Shown: in pieces, positions 22,662 to 34,619 of the stretch
How positions within the stretch are numbered: position 1 is the stretch's first letter
How the letters are laid out: the number at the start of each line of letters is the position of its first letter
Origin: Euonymus europaeus
Lineage: Eukaryota; Streptophyta; Magnoliopsida; Celastrales; Celastraceae
Length of the DNA: 64,000 nt
NCBI GenBank assembly: GCA_963580455.1
Contig: OY756966.1
Span: forward strand, 18,851,001 to 18,915,000
Direction: 5' to 3'
Notes under the pieces: model-generated
The model's database searches: none
The model's input: only the letters and a program-made list of their open reading frames with translations
What the model was told of the DNA's origin: nothing
Program-made: the position numbers and the translations under genes

Positions 22662-25090
22662 ATGACGTCCTTCCTTCCAATCGATTTGCCCATTGATTCT
22701 CATCTTTCATATGACAAACTCAACACCCTCAAGCTTTTGGACCATGAAGAACTTCTCACCAATCATGTAGATACGATACTCCTCTTCGAACACCATCATT
22801 CCAAGCCAAAACCTCCCATGGGCTAACTGGATTACATGATTGCATGGCGTGTATGGAGCTCAATGGGCCAATCAAGGTTTGGATCTCTTTATTGATATGG
22901 CCATGAAACAAATCCACTTTGACTCAACCCTAATTTTTGATGCATGTTGTTTCTAGTCCCGTACCATAAACTGTTTTGTGTTCCCTAGTGGCCATATGAC
23001 TGTCACTCTCAAAGACGTATATGTTTTGACGACGATCCAAGTTTATTTGTTTCAGTTTGTATTGGAGAGGTAGGGATTGAAGAAAAGAAACCATATTCTT
23101 ACAAAGGTCTGAGCTTTGTCGAGAGTACTGGCACCCCGACCTACATGGAACATGTTCTCATTCTCTGGTGTTTGATCTGTAGGTACATGTTTGGAACTTT
23201 TGCCAATCATCTCGCCAAAGACTATCTTCCCCTTGCATGTGCTCTAGCTAAAGGGTATAATGTAGCTTTGGGCAGCCTATGGCTCGGTCATGTCTATCAT
23301 TGTCTCTTTTTACTTACTTTTGAAAGGTCATACTTCCATTACATCTTTGGTAGTCTATAGATTCTCCAACTTTGGTTATTTCAATATTTCCCTCTTCTAT
23401 GTGCTCCTAGCAACCAAATGCCCACTCAGTTTACTTCTTATGATCAAGTTGTTCTACCTTGTACCAGTAACAAATCATTTGTCAAGCTTTTCAACCATTT
23501 CCTAAATATGTCTCCCTCCCGCTCTGATACTGACTACTTTTTTATTTTTTGAAGATGTTCCTGGTAGTTCCATTATGCCATTACTATCTTCTAGAGTTTC
23601 TATCTCTATGGTTATGGACCTCCCCCGTCGTGACTTCTAGGCCTCTGTAAATATTCCTAGATACCTCCATGAAGGTTTCAACATTGACAATGCCATGAAT
23701 CTTGCCTGTGGTTTTGATGCCTACAACCCTTACCTTTTTGTTCGAAAATTATGATACACTCAACACATTTCCCTAAATCGCCTCCATCACTATAATTTTT
23801 GTGGGGAGGACAGGACAATAGTGCAATCTAAAAACTAATAGAAAGTCAGGTAGCTGCAAACAACAATGCTCTTAGGAGGTTTGTCTTCTAGCCGTTACCA
23901 CATTTGAAACCCGATTGTACTCACTCATACTTATCATGGACTAAAAACTATTAAAGTGGTTTGTTACCTCTCTTAAATCTGCCAATCCCAGTCCCAGTAT
24001 AGAAACTATTGATACTGCAAGTAAGTTTTCTCTTTGTGCTTACATCCATTCATTTTTACACAACTAACTTAATGGCTTTCTATACAGTAGTCCATGTTGT
24101 TCCTATCTCATCAAATAACCCAAGAATAGTGAAGACAAAGTCCGTTTCCCCAAAGAAGTCAATCAAAAACACCACTTGTCCTATGAAGATCCCAACGATC
24201 TGCCACTAGATTGAGAAAACCTTAATCTAACTCTGCTTTTATTGAAGTATCTGAAGGAGATAGTGACTCCAAAGAAGATGACAGTTATGGGATTTCCACT
24301 AGTCGTGTAGCCAATACTTCTATAGCTAAAGGCTCCCTCAAAGTATCAACTCATCATGTTGAATCCGCCACACCCCTTTCTTCCCAACTATGTCTCTTAA
24401 TCACAACTAACTTCTGTTTTCTAATATTCATGCAGGCAAGTACAACATCCACTTGCTGGCCTGGACTTTTCATTCCTATCTCCATATCTTACTATCAACA
24501 AAATGCCCACTGAATATGATATGCAACATGCCAACAATGAATTGGTTTGGATTTTTGGCAAAGATCTCTGTGAGATTCAAGAGGCTGACAGTAAAAAGGT
24601 CATGGCGCATCTTAAGATTCTCCAAATGGATTCAAAAATTACCCTTGAAACTAAATCTAGGCTTATCCATCTGGAACGTGAACTACATCATTTACCAGGT
24701 ATTTTTCAATAGGACCTATTGCAGTAACATAATTTGACTAGTAGCATCGATAAATAAACAATGATTGAGTATCTTATGAGGGCATGTTGAAGAATTCTAA
24801 GAATTTGGCCTCTAAGGACCACGGATTTCAAAAAGATATTCTTACAACTTATGAGGAAATTGAAGCATTGGAACTCAAAATTTAGACTTTCAATGGCCAA
24901 ATTTGATGCTATTTCGATATGAGAAACCAAATACAGAAGAAATTTCAAGTCTCTCAAACAAAGCTGCATTCTCTAGTATCTTTCAGCTCATCTTCAAGCT
25001 CACAGGACCACTTGGACTACTTTTAAGCATATGCTCTATTAGCTTAAACAGATTGTTACATTGGTTTCTTTTATTGTTGGTCATTCGCTA
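22662..25090 (+). pseudogene. Plant mobile domain (PMD, aminotransferase-like) gene remnant, antisense in the gypsy element
   Basis: The plus strand from ATG 22662 encodes MTSFLPIDLPIDSHLSYDKL. Broken frames follow, including CFVFPSGHMTVTLKDVYVL (about 22973) and MFGTFANHLAKDYLPLACAL (about 23190) followed by AKGYNVALGS. The GxMTVTLxDV signature and the LPLAxxLAxGxxxALG block identify the plant mobile domain family. That family includes MAIN/MAIL1-type nuclear proteins and many transposon-borne copies. A later charged region (24503-24712, then 24840-25000) could be the C-terminal coiled coil. Many stops and frameshifts make it non-functional. It lies between pol and the 3' LTR on the opposite strand, the position known for antisense extra genes in some plant gypsy elements. 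Confidence 0.7.
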
Positions 25091-25372
25091 GACTTTCTTT
25101 TGCACATTGGTTATTATTGGCCATTAGCTGGTATTTCTTTTAGATATTTTGTGTTTAATTCAAACTATCTTGTGAATATTTGTTTTGTGGCTTGAAGTCA
25201 TCTACTATTTTTATTCAAATTTTTGCGGCCGCTGGTGGCTCGCCTTTATTCGGCTAAGTAGCCTGCTATTACATGGTCATATGAACAGATAAAGAGTTCC
25301 AAATTCTTGGGACATATGGTTTTAGGTATTTACCATTTATGAATCTCTTACGTGATTGACCGCCCAAATCTG

Positions 25373-26537
25373 CTAGTAAGCATTGCCTTGTAGAGTTTTA
25401 TGCACCTTGAATAGACCTTCCCAAGTTGAAGACCACTTGCCGAGCTCTCTATCATTTCTTCCTGGTGGCAAGATTACCTTCCACACAATTTGGCCTTCAT
25501 GGAAAATTTTCTTCTTCACTTTCTTATTATATGCATTGTATACCATATTATTTTGTACAATCATTCTATTTAGAGCTTCCATCCTAATCTCGTTCAATTG
25601 TTCCAGTTCCATAGCCTTGGCTTATATATATTCTTCAGCTAATAGGTGATGTTGCTTCATGATCCTCAAGGTAGGAACCACTGACTCGATAGGAAGAACG
25701 ACGTCATGCCCATAGGTAAGGGTAAAAGGGGTAGACATTATGCTCATTCTTTTAGATATACGATAGGCCTACAATGCTTCTAACAATATCTTGGGCCAAG
25801 CTTTAGGATTATCTTTGATGGTTTTCTGTAAGATAGAAATAAGTACCTTATTTGAAGTTTTTGCTTGCCAGTTAGCTTGAGCATAGTATGAAGTAGATGT
25901 GAGTAGTTTGATGCCATATTACTCCGTCAAATCTTTTTCCTTCGCTTCCAGTAAACATCGTTCTATGATCGGTGGTAATGGTTTATGGAATCCCAAACTT
26001 GAAAATGAGCTCTTTGATAAAATCTATCACCACTGCTTGCTCTACCTTTTTCAGGGGCCCACTTTGTAGAGTAATCGATAGCGACCAAGATAAAGTGATG
26101 ATCCCTTTGATGAAGCTGGAAAAATCTTCCCAATGATGTCCAATGCCAATTAACTAAATGGCCACCGTTTCACCACGGGTCGCATATAAGCTATAGGAAC
26201 TTTGTAAATACTGCCAAGTTTTTGGCACTTGAGGTAGCCTCTGGTGTATTGAATGCAATCTTTTAGGATAGTTGGCCAAAAATAGCAATGTCGCCTTATT
26301 AACCATCACATTTTTTTTTCATCCTTAATGGGCCCCACATATACCTTCATGTACTTGTTGCGTGATTTTAACACCTTCCAAAAAAGTAGAACAACGTAGG
26401 AACAATCTACCAGCTCCTTTTATGAAAAGATCATTTTCGATCAAGACATAACTTTGAGTCAATACTTTGATCTTCCTTGAGGCTCGATCATTTGGATATG
26501 TTAGATGGTTTATGATCACTTTCTTCCAATCCTCCAT
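25373..26537 (-). pseudogene. Gypsy integrase, degenerate
   Basis: The minus strand begins with an H2C2-type lead (QQVHEGICGAH at about 26330-26360, YFWPTILKDC near 26270). A core region follows with PLPPIIERCLLEAKEKD and TSTSYYAQANWQAKTSNK (the family norm is YYAQANGQAE), then TPFTLTYGHDVVLPIESVV and the C-terminal GQIVWKVILPPGRNDRELGK. Several in-frame stops and frameshifts are present. This is a Ty3/gypsy integrase of a plant non-chromovirus type, not functional. Confidence 0.85.
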
Positions 26538-26559
26538 CTACTCATCAAGCATTAAGCAT

Positions 26560-27130
26560 TAAGCATTCGACCACCATGCCTCTCTCTCTAATAGATGGAT
26601 GAGAATGCCTCTACACTGTAATTAGTTGTTGTACCAGATTCTTCGAAAGTGTTAGACCATATGCGAGCTGAACCAGCCCATTGCCTTAGTTATTTTGACC
26701 TTGTAGAATATATCTCAACTCAACGTCAAGAAATTCATCAAGGAATTGTATGGTAGTGTTGTAATACGGTGCTAGGGCAATACTTGCACATTTATACACT
26801 TTGGATAATTGCTTTAACACCAACTCAGAATCACCAACCACCATGATATTCTTGGCTTTCATTTCACATAGAATCTCCAGGCCAATAATCAAGGCCTTGT
26901 ACTCGGCTTGGTTATTGGTGCAATCAAAATCTAAATTAAAAGTCAAGGTAGTTTTCATACTTGATCCATCGAATCTGATCACCCATTCCCCTTTCTCTTA
27001 GATTTTCAATATAGGAATCGGGTCTTGCAAACTCTCTAGAACCTCGAGACTCAGATGATCCTCCAAGAATTCAGCTAGGGCTTGTCCTTTTACGGCTTAT
27101 GGTTTCCATTTGAGATTGAATTCAGTTAGT
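26560..27130 (-). pseudogene. Gypsy RNase H, degenerate
   Basis: The minus strand reads GQALAEFLEDHPSLEVLESL, then EKGEWVIRFDGSS, CTNNQAEYKALIIGLEI and VVGDSELVLKQLSKVYKCAS. FDGS, NNQAEYxALIxGL and GDSxLVxxQ carry the D, E and D positions of this RNase H type. A stop separates the upstream spacer from the domain. It is contiguous with the integrase and RT remnants. Confidence 0.85.
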
Positions 27131-27429
27131 GCTAGCGACCAACGATCGATTCTTCCTTTTAGCAAAGGCTTTGTCAATATATGTTTGATCAAGTCTAATT
27201 TTTAAATCACATAGACATTTGTTTGGAGCATATAATGCCTAAGTTTGGTATAGACACAATACAATGCCAAACATAATTTTTCCACCTCTGAATACCATTT
27301 CTTAGTATCTTTCAGTAATATACTAGGATTAATATATTACTTTCCCTTTACTGGCATCGTCATCTTGAGCGAGCAGGCATCCGATTGAATCATTAGTTGC
27401 TGAGATGTATAATTTCAATGGCTTTTTCC

Positions 27430-27765
27430 CGTTAAGTGGCATGAAGAGGTTTGCTGAGGTATGTCTTGAGAGTTTGGAATGCCTCCTTATGTTTTCATTC
27501 CAATTTGAAGATATTTTCTATCTTTAGTCTCAACAATTCTGAGAACACTTTGGTTTTACCTACGAGGTTAGATATAAACATTCTAAGGTAATTTACTTGA
27601 CAAAGGAAGCTTTGGAGTTGTTGCTTATTTTTTGGTGGTTGCGCTTGACAGATAGCCTTAGTTTTATTTCAATCGACTTCCATTCCTCTCTGATGGACAA
27701 GAAAACCCTTGAAATTGGCTGCCTTGACCCCAAATGCACATTTCCAAGTTCCTGAGCTTGAGGGT
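27430..27765 (-). pseudogene. Gypsy reverse transcriptase, C-terminal fragment
   Basis: The minus strand reads WKCAFGVKAANFKGFLVHQR, then KAICQAQPPKNKQQLQSFLC and VNYLRMFISNLVGKTKVFSE: the palm end and connection region of a gypsy RT. The catalytic YxDD part is deleted. The fragment is fused out of frame to the gag zinc-knuckle piece at about 27765-27790. Confidence 0.85.
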
Positions 27766-27789
27766 TCTAAACATTTGGGTGGGATAAAA

Positions 27790-27936
27790 ATTTGAGCTAT
27801 TATCATACCTGGAATTTTGGTTAAATGCATTCATCATGTTGGCTTGTTTTTGTATGAATTTGTGAAAATTCACCCACTGGGGACATGCAATAGTTGCATG
27901 GCCTAGAACTTCACATATGGCGCATAACTCTTGGGG
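27790..27936 (-). pseudogene. Gypsy gag zinc-knuckle fragment abutting the 5' LTR
   Basis: The minus strand reads CAICEVLGHATIACPQWV, a CX2CX4HX4C knuckle, starting within about 15 bp of the LTR edge. Upstream gag and the primer binding site are missing. This marks a deletion between LTR and gag. Confidence 0.75.
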
Positions 27937-28666
27937 TACTATTGGCCCAAAATGGTGAGGTCGCAGGTGTGCCGGAGATTGAAGTCTCTCAATTGTAAAT
28001 AAAAAATATACACCAATTACTATATGATCTAATCAAACAAAAGTATAGATTCCCTTGGGACCTTTGTAATCTTAGATTTCTTAACTCCACTGAAATGCAT
28101 TTTGCTGAGATTAAAAGGAAATAAATGACGCCAAGTAGAATTTACACAACGAGGATTGACATTGACACTTCACATAAATTAAACAAATACAAGGCTGTTT
28201 TGTAGAAAAACATGCTGGAAATTGTAAATGACAATGGATTCAATCTAAGATGCTGGGTAGTAAGTGCCTTTGTGCTTGAGTAAGCTTGTGTTTACTTTTT
28301 TGTTTTATTTTTTTCATCTCCTTCTTCCTCATCTGATACCTTATTTTAAAAGTCCTCTTTTCGTCTAACATGATTCTCCTCACGTCTTTTTGTCACCATT
28401 ATCTCCTACTCCTTTAGGTAGCATTGAAAACTCCCAATTGTACTCAGATAGTAGTGGTTAACCCCTGACATGTAACTCATATATTGGAATTACTAGATCC
28501 ATCATTTTAGGACTAGTTGTTACACATCTGACTGGAGCTCTACTCCTACTATTTGGGCCGGCCTTTCCTTCATATAGTACTTCATCTAACAAGGCCTTGT
28601 TAGTTGATTATCATGGGCTGGCGTTCCGAGCTTGTTTAATTGGGCTTACATGAAATGGTGTTAACA
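27937..28666 (-). repeat. 5' LTR of the gypsy element
   Basis: Direct repeat of 21724-22455. It ends GGTGTTAACA on the plus strand. Confidence 0.9.
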
Positions 28667-30050
28667 TGCACAACATACCCATTCATTGACAATAGCAAGC
28701 CTGATTTGCTTTAAATAGCAGCAACCTATGAGTTTTGTGAAAGAGTGTCAGACTTAGAAATCTCAAATGCATTATGTCGCTTACCTCTTACTTGAGTGTT
28801 GTCACAATCAGGGTCACGACGCGGACTGGCGAAATATTCCTGTGAAATAATATTATCCCAAAAACACAGAATATTATCTAGAGAGGAATGATCACAATAA
28901 TGGCAAAAGGAGTGTTAGTCAACATACTATTTGTAATTAAGAAGTGCACGCAAGTACAAATTTTGGAATGGTCAGTTATAAAATTAGAAAATTAAAAAAT
29001 CAAAAATCGAGTTCTCGAGTAAAAGAGATCTCCCGTTAATTGGAATACGGGGTGTGTACAAAAAGCTCTATGAGTCAGAAGGTCAACCGGTTTGGTTTGA
29101 TAATTCAGAATTGTACGCGCATTTGGAAATTTCAGTCTCCCACAAGTTCCTACAAGAATAATTTTTAAAGGATTACGTGGAATTTTCAATTTGAGCTTGT
29201 TTTAATAAGCTTAGATTAATACCGATTATTGCATATTTCCCATAGTTTATCATTTCTCTCTCTTCCAAAATAGGGGTCGTTATTCCATTTGTCATATTCC
29301 TTTGATGATCTTCCACAACTTGTTTCCAATACTAATCTCGCTCCATAAAAAACAATGAAAAGATTAACCGAATTTGGATGCGCTTCTTAACAATGATTAA
29401 ATTGAATTGCGAAGTTGAAGAAGAAATTGAGATTCTACCAGAAATAATGAGACATACTAACTAAGAGGTAAAGATGATTCAGTTACACCAAAATAATATC
29501 AAAATGATCAATCTAAGAACTGAATTAAAGAAAAAGGAGGCTAGAATAAGAGATGACCCATTAGGGTAAAAATTTTATGGGCATAGAATATATTTGATAA
29601 ATGGTGCGCAAAAACTGGGGCAATTTTTAGCTCAGGCAGTAAACCATATTGTTTTCAAATTCAAACATTCCTTTTCAAATTACTCTCATTCGAGCATTCA
29701 CTTAATGAAATTTCTGAAATATTTCATTCTGGAGTCTATTATATATTCTCATCTTTCTCATGCATAGCCATATTACTAAGCTTATTTAAACAAAGTCAAT
29801 TGGAATATATGAATAAATGATCAGAAATAATACGTTGCTCAAAGACCGGAGCAGAAAGGGATACAGTAAAATGTGATTAGCAATTGCACAAGTGTATAGG
29901 GTGGCAGCGGACTTTATCATCATATTCTTATACATATGCATCAATCATTTTGAGGTTTTCACATACCCAATTTCATTATTTCAATTCTAAATTAACATGT
30001 TTTCATATTAAAAGTTTTTTTGAACTTTTAAGATTACATTTCAGGCTATC
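28667..30050. other. No gene recognised
   Basis: AT-rich sequence with scattered short frames. It may be part of the element that hosted the gypsy insertion, but I found no join to 20410-21723. Confidence 0.4.
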
Positions 30051-30300
30051 TTTTGGATTAAAATATTTTTCGGATTAAAACACTTTTCATCATCGGGATT
30101 CAGATTAAATTTATTTGTGGATTAAAATGGCATTTCATGGCAGATTAAAACTATTATGCTTTCATGGCAGATTAAAGTCATTATTTGGATTAAAGCTGTG
30201 GATTAAAAGTATTTGTGAATTAAAATGGTCTTTCATGGCAGATTAAAGCTATTATGCTTTCATGACAGATTAAACCTATTATCATGGATTAAAATTGAAA
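30050..30300. repeat. Degenerate GGATTAAA-type short repeat field
   Basis: The motif GATTAAA recurs roughly every 15-40 bp. One longer unit (TTTCATGGCAGATTAAAGCT type) is repeated three times between 30130 and 30275. The motif returns at 30596-30680 on the far side of the 52-bp array. Confidence 0.7.
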
Positions 30301-30596
30301 GTCAAGCCGGGAATGACCCTAGTGATCCTGAGCATTTGTATAAGAAAAAATGAGCCAAGCCGATAATGGCCCTAGTGATCCCAAGCATCTTTATAAGAAA
30401 AATGAGCCAAACCGAGAATGGCCCTAGTGATCCCGAGCATCTTTATAAGAAAAATGAGCAGAGCCGGGAATGACCCTAGTGATCCCGAGTATTTTATAAG
30501 AAAAATCAGCCAAGCCGGGAATGGCCCTAGTGATCCCGAGCATTTTTCAAAAAAAAAAAAAAATTTCCAATGATTAGCCAAGTCGGGAATGACTCT
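30301..30596. repeat. 52-bp minisatellite
   Basis: Unit starts lie at 30301, 30354, 30406, 30458 and 30509, with a partial unit near 30575. The core is GCCAAGCCGGGAATGGCCCT followed by an AGTGATCCCGAGCATCTTTA-type half. The unit is 51-53 bp with few mismatches. The GC content is higher than the surroundings. Confidence 0.93.
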
Positions 30597-30772
30597 CGAT
30601 TAAAGTATTTTGGGGAATTAAAGTTTTCTACAGTTCTAGATAAAGATGTTTGTTGGATTAAAGTTGTGGATTAAAATATTTTGGATTAGTTTTAAAAATT
30701 TGCACAGTCAAAATTGGGATACCATACCTTTACGTGTCATTTATTACATAAAATCCCGCAAATGGTGGCAGC

Positions 30773-32761
30773 TGTTGTATCCCAATTTTTGTCAAAGTCT
30801 AACAGCCTACAAAATTTCAAACTTAAAATTCACAATTTACATCATTTATGACCTTAGCCCAAGTGAATAAAAAAGCCCAAACACAACTCATTTGTTTTTT
30901 ATTTTTTATTTTTATTTTTATTTTTTTGATGTCCAATAAGTGAGTCATTTGAACCCAAAGAAATGGTGAGACCCGATCCAACTAAAATTAAAATACAATC
31001 TCAATTTAATCTTAGCCCAATAAGCCACAAGCCCCAAAGAACTGATCCAATAAAGTAAGCCCGTTTGTAACGCCTCTACAGTCAGCCCATCACCCGAACT
31101 TAAGCCCAAAGCTTTAATAAGTTAAAGCCTGGCCGGCCCAAACTCTTAGTGGTTTAGTTAACCTATATGTTAGAAGCCTGGCCCACGTTGGTTTGCTCGA
31201 ATTCTAGAAGGAGGGAAGAGAGAGAGAGGTGAGGAGAAAACGAAGGAGAGAGAGAGAGTCGACTAGGTGACTAGAAGAAAACGGGAAGAGGAAGGAGAGG
31301 CGCGCCTGAGTTTGAAAGAGGAGGAGAGGGTACCAAAATTCAAACAAAAGGGGATTCTTGTTGACAATGGGAGCCCATGTTGTTGATTTTGACTTTAACA
31401 TGATATGTTCTAGCTATAAATGGGTTGGAGTGCTTTTATATAATCTCCTGTGTTTGGCCTTGGTTTTCTTTTCCAACCCATAATTTAACCGAATACTAGT
31501 GAACATTTGTTTTTAGGTCTTAAAATAAATTCATATTTATATTTTTCTTTGGCTTGTCATTTGATATTAAAGATAATAAATTGGAGTAATGTCAAGTGTC
31601 AGATATGATATTATGCCACACTTAACATATCATTTGAAATTTGTACATTCCATGGTTATGTATTCACATTGGTATGTTATCTTGTATGTCATGTTTGTGA
31701 GAATTGAAAAATGATCCGACGACGGAATTGATCGGATAGCATTGGATGTTTTCGATCGGATTCTTGAGAAAAATGATGGAATCCCTACCTTGGATGGAAA
31801 AGGATCTAATAAAGCGCGGAGCCTTCGATATGATAACCTTCTTTCGGTAATAAATCATATTTTTTAATCATACTAATTTAATAGTATGGTTGAAATGATA
31901 AATTGCCTAAATAAAAACGGGAACCGAGTCCCTCTTATGTGTGCTTATTTTTTTTACTATTTGTTGATGATGTGTTTTATTTAAGATGTGTTTCTCCATA
32001 CTATCTGATTATGTGTAAATTGTATCATTTGAAGTGTTAATATATTTGAATTGGGATTTGCGATAATTCAATATCGTATAGTCCACGCGAAAACTCGGTT
32101 CCCAACATTTTAATTTCATTTTATTTCTATCTTTGTTTCTATTTCTATTTCTATTTCTATTTCCGTTTTATTTTTATTTTTATTTTTATTTTTGTCTTTG
32201 TCTTTGTTTTTATATATTTGTCTTTATTATTGTATCTTGTTCTTATTTTCATTTTATTATTTTATTTTATTTTTACCCTTATTTTATTTCATTTTTATTT
32301 TCGTCTTACTTCTCTTTTTATTTTATTTATTTTATTATTTTTTTAACATTTACATTGTACATTTTGGTTGTGTATAAAATTATATCGAAAATCTTAACCG
32401 ACGAGGAAATTAATTTGGGGAATGCATTGGATGCACCCTCATAGAAAATTCTTGAGGTGAGAGTGTTTCATTGACATTTGACCATTGGATGGAAGAGTCC
32501 CATGAACCTCAATATTAGACTCTCAATATAGTTTTTATATTCTGTCTAATTATCGTACTCAATGTATATAGTTTGTATATATATCACACTTGATTTTCTT
32601 AACCATTTAATGGGATAATAAAAATTAAATTGGCAACTGTTTTTAAAACAGACGTTGTGGGGTGCCTTACACCTTCCCCATACGTAACAAACTTGCTTAC
32701 CCATTTTTTGGATTTTCGCAGACCAAATTATTTTTATTGGTGACCAATTGCATCTATTACA
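30773..32761 (+). repeat. Tat/Ogre-like LTR (about 2 kb)
   Basis: It starts TGTTGTATCCCAATTTTTGT and ends CATCTATTACA. Directly after it comes ATTGGTGGCGACTCTT, the primer-site style of Tat-lineage gypsy elements. A GGGGTGCCTTACACCTTCCC block lies about 100 bp before the end; a similar block precedes the same primer-site phrase near 61510. No gag or pol follows, because the sequence switches to a Harbinger gene at about 32815. Confidence 0.6.
32110..32350. repeat. TTTTAT/TTTCTAT pyrimidine-rich simple repeat
   Basis: Tandem hexamers TTTCTA, TTTTTA and TTTGTC. The long open frames over it are low-complexity artefacts. Confidence 0.9.
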
Positions 32762-33680
32762 ATTGGTGGCGACTCTTCTTTAAATTTTCTTTCGCAAAAC
32801 CGGTTGCGACAAGTAGTCATCACCCTCTTTTCTTGAAACTTCCTATCAAGCTCAAGTTTATCCTTCTTCAATTGAAGATACTCATATATCTTCTTACTAT
32901 CGTCCATGACGACATAATTTTTTATCATGGAACTTCTGCAACAACTCTTGTGACTTGACAAAGTTGATGCTAGACTCAGACCACCACTTTCTTCTATCTT
33001 CATTCTTTTGCTCTTCATAAACTCTTTTCCTTTCTTCTTTCCAATTGGCCTTTCCAATTCAACATGATCAGTGCCACTTTCATTTTCTCCCAAGTTAATG
33101 GACTCTGATGCAACTTGATTTTGGCTCAGACTAGGATGAACCACCTTTGTCATCCATTTTGAAGAATTCTTGAGCACTTGATAACAATGCAGTAGTTTGA
33201 ACACACCTCTCTCCTTCTCCTCTATCGACCATACCTTGATTGCTTTATTAAGCTACAAAATGGAAACAGGGCAAGATAATAAATACTATGCAATAAAATG
33301 GAAACAAGACAATAATGCTAAATTTAAGATCATACCTTGTCATGTTCGATCATTTCACTAGGATTAGCATACTCAATGTTCTGGATGATCCTAGCAAACT
33401 TCAGGCATTTGGTCCTTATAATGCTAAATCTATTAATAATTGATTTCTCATGTTGATAGGGATAAATAGTCTTATAATCTAAATACTCTCCCCAAACACT
33501 AGTCCAATATCGCTCCTTTGCTTGGTCAGTATCAATTATAACATACTCACTCGTATGCTCCCAAGCTGCAATTAATAATAAATCTTCCATGACAATATAA
33601 TTCTCAGCCTTTCTAACTCCAGGCTTCTCCTTACTCATAATAGTTTGGGAATCCATTAATATGCCTTCAATATATTTCAC
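32734..33680 (-). CDS. Harbinger-associated Myb/NAM-like accessory protein, two exons, chimeric 3' end
   Basis: Minus-strand exons 33680-33336 and 33252-32734 join at a GT-AG intron into 287 codons. Exon 1 reads ENYIVMEDLLLIAAWEHTSE and KERYWTSVWGEYLDYKTIY, a trihelix/Myb-like DNA-binding region with spaced Trp residues. Exon 2 has the junction text LNKAIKVWSIEEKERGVFKL, then GKKKGKEFMKSKRMK, typical of the NAM-associated C-terminal region of PIF/Harbinger accessory proteins and their plant relatives. The role known for the family is binding transposon ends and helping nuclear import of the transposase. The last residues (about RNRFCERKFKEESPP onward) are read from the Tat-like LTR/PBS sequence, so the natural C-terminus was replaced at about 32815. 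An alternative start is Met at about 33654 (MDSQTIM). No transposase partner is present. Confidence 0.65.
32762..32779 (+). other. Primer binding site-like sequence after the Tat-like LTR
   Basis: ATTGGTGGCGACTCTT directly follows the LTR CA end. TGGTGGCGACT would pair with a tRNA 3' end reading AGTCGCCACCA. The tRNA was not identified. Confidence 0.5.
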
Positions 33681-34616
33681 AAAATAAGTAAATACATGGG
33701 CAGAGCTTAGAGTTTACACTTTGCATGAACATTGTGCAAAAGCAAGGCAAGGCTCCAATAATAGTACAAGTGTGTGTGTGTATTCAACAATGTTGTAGTT
33801 CAAAATTAACCACAAATTAAAGAAGAAAACACTATACAAGGCAATGGAAAATAATCATTCTAAATCTCCTCATCTACCAGTAACTACACGTATATTGTAG
33901 GCCATGTTTTTGCTTCTATATCAGCAAGTAACAAATCAACCATTTCCCATTTTCCCCAACCAGATCTCAATTATATGGATCCGAGTCTCTTATCAAAAGA
34001 AAACAGAGAAATACATGTGGGTTCAAAAAAGCAACAAATCAACAAATCTAAAGAAATTTGGGTTTCATAGACAAAACCCAAAATCAGATTCGTTTGTATC
34101 AAAACCGAAACTTGTAACACGAAATCAATCCAACCTCAGTTGAGTTCTCATACACCAAAAGAAGAAGAATAAACCAAAATTACACATACCTTAACTTAAT
34201 TCCTTCGATTCGCAAAGCCAACCCAAATCTGCCCAAATTGAAACGAAGGAATCAACAAATCTCTAGCAAAGGGCTTCGATTCGCATAGCTCTCACGATGT
34301 TTTTATGCTCGGTGTACACAGTAGAGAGAATGAAGATGGAGAAGAGGTTTTAGACTCAAGAGGGAGAAGAAAGTGTTCGGATTCTTCTTTACAAAAACTT
34401 TTTGCGTCAAAAGAGATGTTACATGTTAGTAAAATAGATACACAAAAGAGATAGGAACCGGTCTTTCCAAGTTCCTCAACTTGGAGACTTAAACAAGATA
34501 TAAGGTTTGATATAGAGAGTCATTTAGGGATAGGGATACTGGTGGATTGATATTTTTTAGATAATATTTAAATCTAAGGATGGGGAGTCTTATAGGGATA
34601 TTGCTGGTAATGCTCT
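32815..34616 (-). mobile_element. PIF/Harbinger element, 5' part
   Basis: The end is GCTGGTAATGCTC at 34604-34616, whose complement GAGCATTACCAGC is a typical Harbinger terminus. It is followed by TTA, the usual 3-bp target. The inner part carries the accessory gene and a 5' leader region. The other terminus is lost at the junction with the Tat-like LTR near 32815. Confidence 0.6.
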
Positions 34617-34619
34617 TAG

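Larger units (their letters stand above)
21724..28666 (-). mobile_element. Ty3/gypsy retrotransposon with antisense PMD insert
   Basis: Two direct repeats of about 730 bp (21724-22455 and 27937-28666) flank minus-strand pol remnants. In element orientation the order is 5' LTR (27937-28666), gag zinc knuckle, RT tail, RNase H, integrase, a PMD pseudogene on the opposite strand, a polypurine tract and the 3' LTR. LTR text starts TGTTAACACC on the minus strand. The gag zinc knuckle abuts the 5' LTR directly, so the primer site, most of gag, protease and RT core are deleted. The LTRs have clearly diverged by eye, which implies an old insertion. No 5-bp target duplication was seen. Confidence 0.85.

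Noticed and set aside
30301..30596. Possible CRISPR-like array (regular repeats)
   Set aside because: Units are contiguous with no unique spacers, in a plant genome context: a minisatellite.
32133..32444. 103-aa Phe-rich frame resembling a membrane protein
   Set aside because: It is a translation of a TTTTAT/TTTCTAT simple repeat inside an LTR.
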